Source of the DNA: Lepraria neglecta
Lineage: Eukaryota > Ascomycota > Lecanoromycetes > Lecanorales > Stereocaulaceae
Direction: 5' to 3'
Length of the DNA: 64,000 bases
Assembly (NCBI GenBank): GCA_033220425.1
Contig: CM065649.1
Location: forward strand, 3,596,001-3,660,000
Positions 1-12,163 of the stretch are shown in pieces. The position numbers were made by a program, and so were the translations under genes. Position 1 is the stretch's first letter; each line of letters starts with the position of its first letter. Below the pieces are notes generated by a model. The model saw nothing but the letters and a program-made list of their open reading frames with translations. It was not told the origin of the DNA and did no database searches.

Positions 1-538
1 GTTAGTGAGTCGGTATCTTCGGGCTCAAGTAAGCTGAGTAGGCCATCGTGGGTGAGCGTGGCGAGAAAAATGTCGTGGTTTATGGTCTTGGTTCCGAACG
101 AGACGTAGGAGGCGTGGTTAGGTGGACTTTGCGAGAAGATGCATCTGAAGCGTCGGCCACTTTTGAACAGTTGGGATGGTTCTTCTCGCCACAGTTTGAA
201 TTTGTTGTCACCGCCGATAGTAGCGAAGAACTGGCCTAGGGTGGGTGCCATCCATTGGACCTTTGTATTGTTTTAGCGAGAATCTCCCACGCAAAGGGTC
301 TGAGAAGACTTACATCCAAGACCTCGGCGTCATGTCCACGCCAAAGATCAGCAAGGGTCCATGCATTATTGCCATCTATGTTGTAGACCCGGATTTTATG
401 ATCTGCGGAGCATAGGATTGCTCTGTTGCCCGCAGAGTTGAAGCTTGCGGCAAGCACAATATCGGCGGCAGCATATTCAAAGTTCTGGAAGCCATGCTTC
501 GCGGGTTCAACACCGTTGATGGTTTCGGCATTGCTCAT
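1..538 (-). CDS. SEH1: SEH1-like nucleoporin / SEA-complex WD40 protein (N-terminal part)
   Basis: Two exons are visible before the gene leaves the window: 538..314 and 260..1, joined over a 53-base GTAAGT..AG intron (313..261). The joined protein begins MSNAETINGVEPAKHG and reads through two WD40-type blades, including SADHKIRVYNID, LWRGHDAEVLD/VQWMAP and ATIGGDNKFKLWRE. This matches the Seh1/Sec13 group, small beta-propellers that serve both the Nup84 (Y) complex of the nuclear pore and the SEA/GATOR complex on the vacuole. The frame is open further upstream but only from a TTG, so ATG at 538 is the start. Sec13 is the close alternative; the ending of the N-terminal blade and the LWREEPSQLF segment favour Seh1. 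The C-terminal blades lie outside the window. Confidence 0.82.
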
Positions 539-1075
539 TGTCTCTGTTTTCAACAAGGGGAAAGAGGTTGATCTTCAATTAATTACTTTGTGCACCGGGC
601 AGTGAAGCTTGAGACAATGTTGGGCCGGTGAGAGGACTAAGAGATGCCAAGACTTTGTTGTACCCGAAACAAAAGCGTTCAATTTTCCTTCATACTGTTT
701 CATCACTGCTACTATAGAGTGTGCCTGCAGACAGTACTATCTCTTGTTCAAAGCCTCCACTAGCTCTAAGTATGCTGCGCGTGCGATTGAGCAACTTTTC
801 TTCGTGCTAAACATGTTCTTTCCATTTGGAGTCATTATCATGTGGTAGAAGCACGAAATTTTCTCATCTACTCGTATGATTAACATATTCTTTTATAGAC
901 CAGTACTGACATATTTGGCACGTTTCATCTTCCCTCTTCTTCCACCTACAACAACCTCCAAACCCATCCTTCTATCGTCTCCTCAAAACACCACATCCCC
1001 AAAGGGTCATATCCAGGACCTATCTAACTAAGAGATCAAGGTTAGTCGCATTTCACTGAACGCTGATTCAGCAGA
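539..1075. other. Gene-free stretch upstream of SEH1
   Basis: No convincing reading frame. It should hold the SEH1 promoter. Near its right end the pyrimidine-rich stretch 930-1000 and a short GTTAGT..CAG segment (1041-1074, only 34 bases) just before an ATG look like the leader of a rightward gene, but this is weak. Confidence 0.4.
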
Positions 1076-1427
1076 ATGGCCTCCTGGGGAGCTTCTCAAT
1101 TCATCGCGAAATACAGATGGGCCTTGATTCAATTCATGATCGGTGTGGAAGGTACTTGGAACATACGCCAAATGCAAACAAAATCGCGCACTCGAGCAAC
1201 AGAGTAACGACGCAGAGCGTGCTCGAGAAGGGCTTGAAATCCAAAAGAGAAACAGGTGGCAGCCCGAGCGAGACTTCCGACGGAAACTGGGCCTTTCTCG
1301 AGACCAGGAATTCGCTCAAGTCCGCGAAAACGAGCGTCAGCGAATCGATCAGCTGCCAGTCTGGTCATGGGCAGTAGCTCTGGCTGAATTTGAAGCGCAA
1401 CCTCGGGAATTGGAGGGTGCAAGATAG
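1076..1427 (+). CDS. Possible small gene with a charged, helix-prone product (model uncertain)
   Basis: Unrecognised. An ATG at 1076 opens MASWGASQFIAKYRWALIQF in one frame. A second frame, ending at 1427, carries a highly charged stretch rich in Glu, Arg and Gln (about 60 residues) that looks like a coding helix rather than noise. They can be joined by a putative 64-base intron 1152..1215 (GTACTT..CAG), giving a protein of just under 100 residues with a hydrophobic N-terminal helix and a charged tail. The splice signals are weak, and a frameshifted remnant is an equally good reading. The context, head-to-head with SEH1 and behind a pyrimidine-rich leader, is what makes a real gene plausible. 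Confidence 0.3.
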
Positions 1428-4400
1428 AGCGAGCGAGCAACGGAATTGGAAGGGAAGGGGGATGTTGCGGCTTTATTAGGTGGTTGATCCAAACCTTCAA
1501 GGCCGTACTCGTGGAATATTTTTTCACAACTGTCTAGACTACAATACATGAAGATTCGTATTCAGTCTACCTGAGATGTATCCGAGCTATCATCAATTTC
1601 ATCCTAGACTTGGCTCCATGACATGCCGTTCCTCACCGCTCTACCTCTTAAATTAGTAATGCTAGACAAGGAGTACACGTTCCAGAGTTGCGAATGCTTG
1701 ATGCTGAGGCGATCGAGCAGTGTTCTTTGAGGTCTTGACAGAAGAGAAGCCTTGGAGGATTATGCTAGTCCACATATCGTTGGCTTTACCATATCTCTTT
1801 ACCCATTGCTTTCTTGGTACTACTTTGAATGGCATGGCAAGTCCTGAGGATTTGATGGTAATTGGGTGGCCAGAGTGCCCATGATAGATTTCCAGCCATC
1901 AGGAGAGGTTGGGTGGTTCATTTTTGCTGAGATTTGGAAATCGGAGGGGTAATGGAGAGCCAAAGTTGCTTTGAAAGACAGGCCATAGAAGAACGTAGCA
2001 TCGCCGAAGACGCTATCCGGTCAATTGCCAATTCGCTCCCTTGTCCGTTTGTGGTTGAATGGCCTTGATTTCACAGTAGTGCTAATCGCTTTTTTTCGGG
2101 CCCGGGCACAGGGGCTGTCGTGGTATTGGGGCCCCCACCCCTCCCTTCCTTTCACCATCGCGATAGGTTTTCAGTCCTCAGTCCCGCCAATACAGCACTC
2201 AAGCAAGCCTCTCACGTTCTCCTGCAGGCTCTCCTCCGGTACCTACACCCCTTCCCTCCCCCCACCCACACCTAGACTGACCTCGGTACTTAGGTGGACT
2301 CCGCCTCCACTCTTGTCCCGTCCAACTTTTCGTCCACTGACCACAACGCCGAAGTGACCTTGTTGCACAAACTCCTCCCAATCTCCCTTCCACTGATCAC
2401 AACACACGAGTGAGCTTTCCTTCTGCAAACACGCCTCCCGAATCCTCCTTTGGTAATTGCAAAAAATAAACGGACTTTCTTTCTATGTAGACTCTACTCG
2501 ATCCCCTCTCTCCTAGCCACCCGAGTGTGATTCCCAAAGAATCTTCACCGATTAAGTCCTCTGCAAAGGCGCGATTCGACAACTCCACCCCTTGTGAAAA
2601 CCTTCAAACGATTTTTCCAACCCCAGTACCTCTCCTGTCTCCTGTCCACAAGATCCAAAATCTCCTTCTTTGACTACCTCAACCACCAACATCGGCCCTC
2701 TCTCTCTTTCCCGGACTACTACCCTATGCTCCTGCTACTTAACCCCATCCAATATCTTTGGTTCTCAATCTGACTAAGCTCTCCATCGTCGACCCCGTCT
2801 TCGTCCTTGTGCTTGACTGCAAAAACAATCTCTTCCTCTCAACGTGCCAATGGACTTCTGCATTGCATTTTCGATCATCTTTGAATGCTGATCGCCATCT
2901 GTGTTCAATCAAATCCGGTCCTATTTAGTCTGGTACCACCTTCGTGCTGTTGAATGATGACCCATTTTCGTACTCCAAAGTTGCATGTTCCGCCTTCACT
3001 GTCTAACGCTTCTCCTCCGTTCATTACATAACCAAAAGGCTATGTGGACCCCGATCCCCTCGCTGCTATCATTCAATCTGATCACCATGCCTCCAAGCAA
3101 TCAACACTCCACCATAAATTCGTGTCTCAGCCTTCAGAGTTGACTGCTCCGCCTTCCTGCCTCCATATCCTCCTCTCTCGAGGGCTAGTTGCGCTCTGTC
3201 TGGCTTTCCTTTCTTCGCATGTAGTGTGACATGAGATCGTCGGCTGTGTCATTCTTGTGTGGTTTTGCTATTCGGTCTACTTGATGTCGCTGGTGGTCGC
3301 CATCTGAGGTCCTCTGCAGGAGGATTTCCAATTTAGTGCAAAGCTCACACAGCATTCTTTAGGAACAACAGAGCAAGCCAGACTTGTTAGTACGGTTACG
3401 AATTATCTTTTTTTTGGTTTTTTGGGTTTCTTTTTCCAAAGGAGTGATTGATACAAAGGAAATTTAAAAAAGGGGAGACTAAAGTTGGTTATAATTAATA
3501 CTAATGACAAAGGAAAAGGGAAAGGAGTGACTGAGGTTGGTTACAATTAAATATTAAATAATTATGTTGAGTGGAGAGGGTCAAAGCTCAAAGAAAAAAA
3601 CCAAACGAGCGTCTCGTCAAGCACAAATATATTTGAGCATCTCCGGTGCCTTGTTAGACCGGGGGGGGAGCACTCACCTCACCTTCCCTGGGTGGGGGTG
3701 CCTTTGGATACTGCTACTGCCTAAATCACTGTTAATAACTGTCTGTGAGCATCAAAAACTATGGAGGGTGCATATGGCAAGCAACGGAAGCTTTCAAGGG
3801 AAAACAGAGACTGAAGACAGCGATATAGTATCACTGAGTGTCGAGAAGCAGGGACACATACATGTATTGCATGGTGACGGTGCCGGCCCCCCCACCGCAG
3901 GCGGCTGCGGCGGTGCTCCTCCCCACCGTCTGCAAGGCACTCACGATCGTGCCAAATATGTTGAAAGATTTGTACTTGTCTAAGTCTAAGGATATAAGGT
4001 GGTTGATGTAGGATAGCGATGCGAGGGGAGAAAGACAGTCGAGAGCACGGCGGCTTCAAATGCACTAGTAAACAGACGCTCCTTCCTCATTCCTTCCATG
4101 AGGAAGGAATACATGGACAGCATGAGGAAAGACCTCCCGAGCAACTTCCTTCTTCTGTCTAAACTCCAGCTCTGCCTGCCACCGTCATTTGCGTTGATGT
4201 TCAAGCTCTTCCTGAGCAAGTTGCGTGTTGATTCCTTGTTGCTCGCGAGGGGAACGCTTCTGTTCCATCAGTATATGCATTGCCATGATCGTTCGGGATA
4301 AGGTTTTCCTTTTCATCCAAGCTAGGAGCATCGCGAGAAAGGCCATGACGTAGTGTAGTTTTGAAGCGCTCGGAATGGTTGGTCAATAGAATAACCATGT

Positions 4401-6835
4401 CGTTCTGATGAAAGCGTGCGTTGATACGATGAATATTAGGCTTGGAATCTTCGTTGAGAAGGATGTGATAAAGTGTAGGGAGGCTGAGCATGCAATGTTA
4501 ATAGATTAGATGGACATATGCTTTCTGTATGAACCATGTAAGGATTAGAATACATGTGCCCTGCTGTATGCTCAATTTTGCTCGCGTGCCAAGTTTGCTT
4601 TTGGCATCCTCCCTGCGGGGATTGCAGCCCACGGTCGAAGTCCCAATAAAATTGCAGCATGTCAATCTATTAGAGAAGCTGTTGACACAGAATATATGCG
4701 TTGCGACCAGCTTGAAGATAAAGGCAGGGGGTCTCTACCCAGACCTTTTGTTACTTTGCAAAGTAAAAGTGTATGAAGGGAAGACCTTACGTTAAAGAAA
4801 TCTTTTGATGTGAAAACTAGATCATTTCTTATGTCAAGCACGCTCACTCCACTTTATGAGTTCAGATGACAGCCCAAGTCACACTGCAGAGACAGAACTT
4901 TTGTAAGACGTACCAACGTGTTTCCGTTATCACTTGCATTTACGGTTGTGGCATCTAGGCTGCATAATGACCACGGTGAAGCGGAAAAGTTGGCCGAATA
5001 ATACAAGGCACTGCGGTTGAGGCTTTTCGAGGAGCGAGTTTTCAGGCGCCTAACTCGGGTCTTAGAGCTCTTGCTGTGGTCCTGGTCCACGGAGATATCT
5101 CTGATACTCCACAACGAAGAGTCCATCTTCCAACGTCATTTGGACATAACTAATCTCGAACCTGGATACATAATGACACACTTTTTAGTCGTCACAGTTT
5201 TTGCCCTCACAGCCAACTTCAGAACTCGTAGGTCAGAATGCACCTCGACTCCAAATGCAAGTGACTTTTCATACAACGATAAGGTTGACTGAGAGTCAAC
5301 AGAGGTATGTTCTGCTTCAGCCTGACCTTCCTCGACCGCTGAGCAGTAAAGTGATAAGACGCTTGTTAAAATCAAAAAGTCAAAACGATTCACACATGGA
5401 AACTCGAGGCTATGCCAAAATTTATGGGATTGCAGTCAAGGCATCAGCAGCAGCGAGAACGCACATCGCAGATCTCTTTCAGGGGGGAGATCTGTCCCAG
5501 CAGATTGTGAAATAGAAGGTATTGATGCTTCTGCGTCTGCACGAATTATCACAACTGATGTTCATTTGGCTCTTGCACGCCAATAGCGAAGAAGAACTAG
5601 CTGAGCATTGCTACAATTAGGAGCGTTTCCAACTAGCAAGAGCCGAATATATACGAAATGGCGGCGCAGCGAAGTTAACATGATAGCCCAGAAAGGCGAG
5701 AGTCATGTTCTTTTGGCAGCTGGGAGATGCATGAACCAGAGCGGAGTGCATGCAGGATGTAGAAGGGTCAGTGCTCTGTGTGAACTAGTGGGATGAATCC
5801 GATTTCGTCATTGCTCGAGGATAAAAATATCCCATGTGTTTGGGAAGAGGAAACATGAACAGGGAAGGTCAGTTATGAGACATGCGTAATGAAGGATTAA
5901 GGGTCGGATGAAAGTGGGGTTGAGGCGAAAATGATCCAGGGGGTATCCAGGGTCGGTGCGCTGCATATCATCTGGCAGACGAGTCCCGAAAAGGTTTAGT
6001 TCATACCCCACACTGTTAGACTGCCGAGAGCAATGGGGAGCGATGGCGTCGATAGGCAGGCTCATTAGGCAGACGAGACGAGGGTAGCCAGTTGGTTCTC
6101 GCCACTAGGACTACTAACGATTAAGCTGATTTTCCCTCCAATAACTACTAGTGCCCAGCATAGACGCGCTCGAGTGAGATGGCCGACTTGAGGCTTTTGC
6201 GACGACCTGCCAGACGAGGCTCAAGATGCTTTGACAGCGGTCGCTTCAACTCGCCAATATCCCTATCTACAATCAGATCTCAACGCTCTAGTCCGCCCCT
6301 ACTCGACACAGCAGATCTAGATCCGGTGCCGCCATAGCTGGGAATCGCATGCATTGCTAACGCCTGCTTCCCCATTCGCAGGCCTCAAAGATCCATCCTA
6401 CCATCAGACCACCTTGGCTCGGGCACTGACTCTCTCTGCCAATTATCCTTACGGTCCATGCTCTCTCTACATACTGCGCCGTGTCTCTCCTACCGGTCCC
6501 GGAATTAGTCCTCACATTGCAATATTTTTTTCTGTCCTCCCATTCGCCTACATGCAAGCCCAAGCTGCCCTCGATCAATGCACCTTTCCTGCCCGTCGAG
6601 CCTCATGAATACGCCACCTGCTGTCATCTACCACCAGGGGTTATATCCGCAGATCCAGGCAATCGCTCGAGCGTTATAATTCTCCCTTGGCTGCCGGCCC
6701 CTAACCATCTACAAAAGGACCTGCTCTCCAGAAATCTGCTATGATTCCGTCATAGGATTCGATCATCGCAAGCGTTCTCAAGGAATTTCGAGAGCTCAAA
6801 AATAATACACGTCCAATATTTGAGGGCAGGCAGAC
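1428..6835. other. 5.4 kb gene desert
   Basis: I see no reading frame with a recognisable domain, ATG start and splice signals on either strand. 2000-3300 is pyrimidine-rich on the plus strand with degenerate short repeats. 3400-3560 is AT-rich with A/T runs and an imperfect repeat. 3640-6350 has only short frames in every phase, most without an ATG. From about 6350 the composition becomes C-rich, probably the promoter and 5' leader of the C2H2 factor at 6836. Confidence 0.5.
2334..2445. repeat. Imperfect tandem repeat, two units of about 55-58 bases
   Basis: Two adjacent copies begin with CCACTGAYCACAAC, continue through a GTGA..CTT block and GCA.AAAC, and end with CCTCCC.AATC. They begin near 2335 and 2392. 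Copies differ at many positions, so this is an old minisatellite-like duplication inside the pyrimidine-rich stretch. No coding role is seen. Confidence 0.55.
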
Positions 6836-9800
6836 ATGAGTCCTCCTTTGGCTTCCAGGAATGCTGTCGTGACAGTAAAAAGCGAGACTTCCTACCACAG
6901 CCCCCCTTCTTCGCTTTCGGACGGAACATCGCAACCTGATAACGAAGACTCGAGAGGTCGTAGGCAGGACCGAGATCGGAGCACTACTGCAAAAGCTGAG
7001 GGCGATAGCGGCGATGAGAAAACAAATGGAGGGGATACTGCTGGTGGGAAGCCACGGAAAAGGAAGAGAAGTAGAAAAGGTCTGGAGAAGAACTTTCCGT
7101 GCCCACATCAAGGCTGTGGCAAAAGCTACTCCAGAGCGGAGCACCTGTATCGCCATCAGCTGAACCGTGAGTCCTTCTGGGTGTTTCTGAATATTAGTCG
7201 TGAAATTGACTGGATTGGATAGACACACCGAAAAAAATCTACTTCTGTGATTTCCCCAATTGTGAGCGTCAATTCGTCCGGCAAGACTTGTGCACTAGAC
7301 ATCGTGAGAGGCATACCGCCCGTGGCTCGCATCTTCAACGAAAAGAGAACAATTTACATGATCTCGACGATCGGCCACCTCTAGCTGCCGCAATCGATGG
7401 CCAACAAGATCAGACAGATGCAGGTTTCCGACCATCTGCAGGTGCTCATGCACCAAATACGCATCCCTCCGCGATTGCCCCTGCAACGTTCATGAAGGGT
7501 CATGGTCATTCCATGCCTTTACAATCCCCGATAGCTGGAAGGATGCCCGACGCTTATCAACCAAGCTCAACTAGCACCACTCCTTCTGGAAGTCACATAA
7601 AATCGCCTCAGTCCGTCAACACTGTGGCAGGCTCTGACTACGGTTCACAGATGTCGTCGATAAAGAAATCGAATAGCGACGACCAGTACTATGCTGGAAA
7701 TGATGGAGGATATGACCAACCCACCGTACGCAACGTACCTACCTCGAATTACAATCCAAGCCCAAGGCCTTCAAGTTTCGGGTCCTACAAATCCACACTG
7801 CCTCAGAAAAGTCTCTACTCAGACTCTCGGCTGCCGCCCCGGTCTAACACGCACATTACCACAAATCCCGCGAATTACCGGCCTTCCCCCACGTCGACAT
7901 ACAATGGCCACTCCGCCCACAACAGTATTACTCAGCCGCAGATGCAACCCAACGTCGGCAATGATGGTGCATATGCGCCCACCCAGAACTTTCCCCCAAT
8001 TTCTCCGTTACCCCCGCCTGTAATTCCTCCCATGCCTCAAATGTCCAACCAGGCATCACAAATGGGGGGTTACTCGAACTCTTCCACTCCCCTAACGCCA
8101 GTAGATGCCAACGCAAACTTCGATGTGTATGGTTCGAATGGCCTGGACCCAAATGTCATTGATCAAAACGGCAACCCTTACTCGATGCCTATTTTCGGCG
8201 GAGATGGTTACGCTCGCTCTCCATTTGCAATGGCTGACGACTTCACCGCATGGCTGTTTAATGAACCACATTTGCAAGCTTCGTCGCCCGGGGGTCTTCG
8301 TCAGGGCTCAATGTCCGTTGGTGCTACCGCGTTTATGGATGACTCTAGCTCCATGGCTCGAGGAATTTATGGCGTTGGCAATGACCCTTTCAGTGTACCT
8401 GGCGCTCAACCAATGCCGCAACAAAACCCTATGGCTGTGAATAATATCCTGGATCCAGCCTTACCACAGATATACTTGTCGGAGGAGAAGAGGCAAGACA
8501 TACTTGATCTCATCAAAACACGTTTCTCAGATCGTGCGCCGGTCAAGAAGCAAAAAGAAGCTTTTCTCGAAAGTGGTGACCCGGACGCGGACGAGCAAGT
8601 CTTGAGTCTTCGGTCTATGCAGACTTACATCGGGTCTTACTGGTATCATTTTCACCCACAGATGCCGATCCTGCATAGGCCAACATTCTCCGTGGATACG
8701 ACTCAAGATCTTTTATTGGTGGTAGTCATTGCAATCGGAGCGTCCTGTCTTGACAAGATGCACGGTCCCGACGTGACTAAAGCAGGCTCAGAGCTCTCCA
8801 ATTTTCTAGCGTGGCATCTACGCGGGGAAATCTTCAAGCATGTGGATTTCTTACCTCCAGCGAAATTATGGGTTTTCCAAACACTTCTGCTATTGGAAAT
8901 TTACGAGAAGATGTACTCTACTCGTGTGCTCCACGAGCGTGCCCACATCCATCACGGTACTACACTTACCCTCATGCGAAGGGGTAGCTCTCTCATAGGC
9001 CGATCGGCGCTCGACTCACCGCCAACGGCTAAGGATGAAACACTGGCTGGCTTGACTCCCAGCGGCAACCAGGCTGCGGCCACACATACACCCGAGCAAT
9101 GGTGGAATCACTGGATCACCAACGAGGCGACTCGGAGAGTGGCCTTCGCCGCTTTCATCATCGATTCCATTCACGCCACGATGTTTGGACACTCCGCCAT
9201 AATGGTCGCTCATGAGATGAAGTTGCAGCTCCCTTGCGATGAGACACTCTGGTCTGCCACCAGTAGTGCCGAGGTTGGACGTATCGAGGCCAATCTCCAA
9301 GCAAACGGTATCAAGCCCATGACCTTCTTTGATGGATTGAAGAATACATTGAAGAACAAACCTGTTCGGACGAATTCGTTTGGGCGAACAGCTATCATGG
9401 CTGGGTTGCTGAGCGTCAGTTGGCATATGAACCAGCGAGATGTGCAAGTCCATCACCTTGGCGCGTTGAAGGCGTTAGGCGGCAAAGACATCTGGCGAGG
9501 CCCATTGACCAAGGCCTTCGACTCGTGGAAGGGAGACTTCGATCAGAGTATCGGGAAGACGTCCATACCGCAGTCTATGCCCTATCCTTCTGGCAAGCTT
9601 GACGAGGGCAACATCTTTGAGAGTCGTACTGTCCTACACCATCTGGCCCACATGGCAATGCATGTTGATGTTGTGAGCTGCCAAATTTTCGCGAAGGCTG
9701 GTCGGCTTCTAGGTCGAACAACTCTGCCCTCAGATTATGCGATCGCGCAGAAGCGCATACGAGAGAATTGGGCTCCAAGAGCTAGTGCAAGGCATGCCAC

Positions 9801-10224
9801 ATTTTACGCCCTGAAATTCCTGGCTCAGGTGCTGCTGACAGACACCGCTGGCTCGTATCGCAATAACAATATGGAAGTTCTTTCCACTTACTCCGCCCGA
9901 GATGACTTCCTACTCAATAGGCCATGGGTGCTCTACTTCGCAGCACTCATCGTCTGGTCGTACGGATATGCGTTGGACGGACCTGTCAGAACTGTTCCAA
10001 GACTAAATACACCCCAGGAACAGACAGCTGATATGCGAGCGTTTTTGACCAGGGTAGGAGGCATTCAAGCTCCGTTGGAGCTTGAACACATCAAAGACCG
10101 CAACGCTTGTCTGGGAATGCTTTATACACTTCAAGGGATGTTTGAGAAATGTCGGTGGGAGCTGCTACACGAAGCGGCAAGGCTGCTCGGAAACTGTATT
10201 GAGATGTTGAAAGGGTCTGGTTGA
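6836..10224 (+). CDS. C2H2 zinc-finger transcription factor with fungal-specific regulatory domain
   Basis: Two exons, 6836..7166 and 7223..10224, join over a 56-base GTGAGT..TAG intron to give about 1110 residues. Two C2H2 fingers straddle the intron: CPHQGCGKSYSRAEHLYRH and, following YF, CDFPNCERQFVRQDLCTRH. A basic KPRKRKRSRKG stretch just before them is a likely nuclear signal. A long Ser/Pro/Gln/Asn-rich linker (roughly residues 140-400) follows, then a fungal-specific transcription factor middle-homology region starting near SYWYHFHPQMPILHRPTF. The pairing of two C2H2 fingers with this domain occurs in a known fungal class (for example S. pombe Klf1-like proteins). Targets cannot be told from sequence. 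The leader upstream is long and C-rich. Confidence 0.9.
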
Positions 10225-10668
10225 TTGGTTTATACAAGAAGGAGACGGGATACATTGAAAGAGTCAATTTTCATGATACCCCTAGGGCGGCTAACTTGTT
10301 TTTATCGTGATGCACATGTGTCAATTTCTGATTCTCTGTGCCTGAAATTACAAAATTGAATCTAGCGAGCCTGCATAGAAGACTCGTTTTTTTGTATATT
10401 TATTTAGCGCTAACTAGCTTCAACGAACATAGTGCACGTATATACTGGAAATAAGCACCAGGCGATTGGTATAAAGTATCAAGCTTCAAGCCACGTGCAA
10501 AGTAAAATGAGTTCAACATATCCTTTTGCCACAAAACCCAGACCCGTGATTCTGGTGAATGATGACCCGTCAGGCCAGAATTGAGCCTCCGGGCTTGGCA
10601 TCGCAATGCGCGGTACGATAGTTGTAAACACGCCCCATTGTTTCACTCACCCTCGACATAGACGCAAG
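10225..10668. other. Spacer between the C2H2 factor and SAP30
   Basis: AT-rich 3' region of the factor (10225-10420), then the SAP30 promoter. An in-frame upstream ATG at 10606 would add 21 residues to SAP30; the added residues do not look conserved. Confidence 0.5.
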
Positions 10669-11302
10669 ATGCCCCCTCCACGAATACGCAACGCGTTCGA
10701 CGATTCTAGATCAGAGGCATCAAGCACCAAAGAAAAGCCGCTAGGCTATGGCCCAATTGGCATAACCAAAGGGCGTCGAAATGGAGCTTCCATGCTGGGA
10801 GGAAGCACGTTGAAAGATGTCACAAATGCAACTCAGTCTACAAATGGACAAGAAGGAACACAGGACGAAGGACCACAGGTGAGACCCCCAACACATTAAC
10901 AACTCAATGCTAACAAACACCCTCCCAGATCAATTGGTCCACCATGGACGCCTCCGTCCTCAACGCCTACCGTCACGCCCATCATCTCGACACTCCACCC
11001 GCCTTCCTTTCCTCATATAATCAACGCATGCTTACGAGACCGGGCATTGGACAGCTGTCGCCTACAATGGCAAGACATAAAGATCGCAGGCGCGTGGGGA
11101 AAGAGCAGTTGGCGTTGGCTGTGAAGAAGGATTTTAATGCTGCTACTATGATTGAGGGGGATGTTGTTCCGAAGTTTTTGTATACGGTGCATAGTCAAGG
11201 TAAGGCCCCTTAAGTGGACTGGTTGGGTTGAGGTGGACAGTGCTGACTTAGGGCGCAGACAAGAATTTTCGGATGAGGTTTGAGCCTACGCAGTCGAAGT
11301 AA
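10669..11302 (+). CDS. SAP30: SAP30-like subunit of the Sin3 histone deacetylase complex
   Basis: Three exons: 10669..10878, 10929..11199 and 11259..11302, with introns of 50 and 59 bases, encode 174 residues. The C-terminal half carries the SAP30 Sin3-binding region: INWSTMDASVLNAYRHAHHL, then PGIGQLSPTMARHKDRRRVG, KEQLALAVKKDFNA and SQDKNFRMRFEP at the end. Known role: bridges Sin3 and the Rpd3-type deacetylase in the large repressive complex in the nucleus. The N-terminal 70 residues are low complexity, as usual for fungal SAP30. An in-frame ATG at 10606 is a possible alternative start. The stop codon overlaps a GTAAGT donor (11299), so a spliced, longer C-terminus is possible but not needed by the family. 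Confidence 0.85.
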
Positions 11303-12163
11303 GTCGGACAGTGGGAAGATGTTACGGCATTGAGGAGTTTTTCAGAAGCAGGATGCATGCACAGTCAGTCAATTATCAGAGATACCCAAACATTGTCGAG
11401 GTTATGGCGTACGGTAGCCGGTTAAGGAGATCAATGTACTATGCAATTCGAGGTTGCTCTTTTAAAGACACGCTTGGGCTGCAGTGCTCTCACAAAGTCT
11501 TCTGATATATTTATAAGATTGAAGCATTTGAAACCTGCCGGCAATGGCAGCGAATTTTGTAGTTCCTATATAGTATTAGCCCCTAAGATCGATCATGTAT
11601 ATATGGTCGCTGAGCAGGATTTGGAGACTGCTTAGGGTCTTGGGCCCATAGTTTCCAGCTTTTCATAGCCTGTTGTCAAATGTAATGGATGTCAAATCGG
11701 CAAATCTCCGAATAATTCACAGAATCCATCGGCAAAAACAAATGCCGATGCTCCGGAAGAAAGTTTTTCGACTTTGCGGAAGCACCCCCGTCATCTAAAA
11801 TGCCCTCAACGCTCAGCGAACGCTGCGTGACATCTCCAATACCTAGAGGCAGAGGATTGGTTATTAGCCTCGAGAGGCTGCGCTGGGTAAGGATGAGCTG
11901 CGTTGCGCAGAGCCTGACTGCGAGGACCGCAACCCCAATACGCTCCATGTACACATCAACATCGATACCATGCCAAAGAAGATGCGCCATACGGAGAGCA
12001 CAAACAAGAACATTCTACAACTCACAATATGAACGGCCTACAACTTCTTCACATCTACGACCAACAAGGCGGAAGTCATGGACCACACCCTCGTGCCAAA
12101 GGGTAAGCCCCAATCATCCAGGGTTGAAGCAACCTTGTATGGACTGACATTTGCCGCCAACAG
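11303..12163. other. SAP30-MDJ1 spacer holding the unresolved first exon of MDJ1
   Basis: Several overlapping short frames lie between 11800 and 12100. One (from about 11929) reads MYTSTSIPCQRRCAIRRAQT and is Arg/Ser-rich like a mitochondrial presequence. The next strong donor is GTAAGC at 12104, but its phase does not join cleanly to the MDJ1 frame at 12164. I could not settle the first exon. Confidence 0.45.

Noticed and set aside
1129-1527. Long overlapping frames on the minus strand opposite the small gene at 1076
   Set aside because: Mirror frames of the same region with proline- and serine-rich chance composition and no start or splice support.
2025-2357. 110-codon plus-strand ORF, Pro/Ser/Thr-rich
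   Set aside because: Composition follows the pyrimidine-rich DNA in every frame; no ATG in a good context and no domain.
5136-5393. Minus-strand frame starting with a signal-peptide-like run (FDFLILTSVLSLYCSA)
   Set aside because: It starts at GTG, has no ATG in frame, no splice signals, and meets a stop before the next open stretch; no family recognised.
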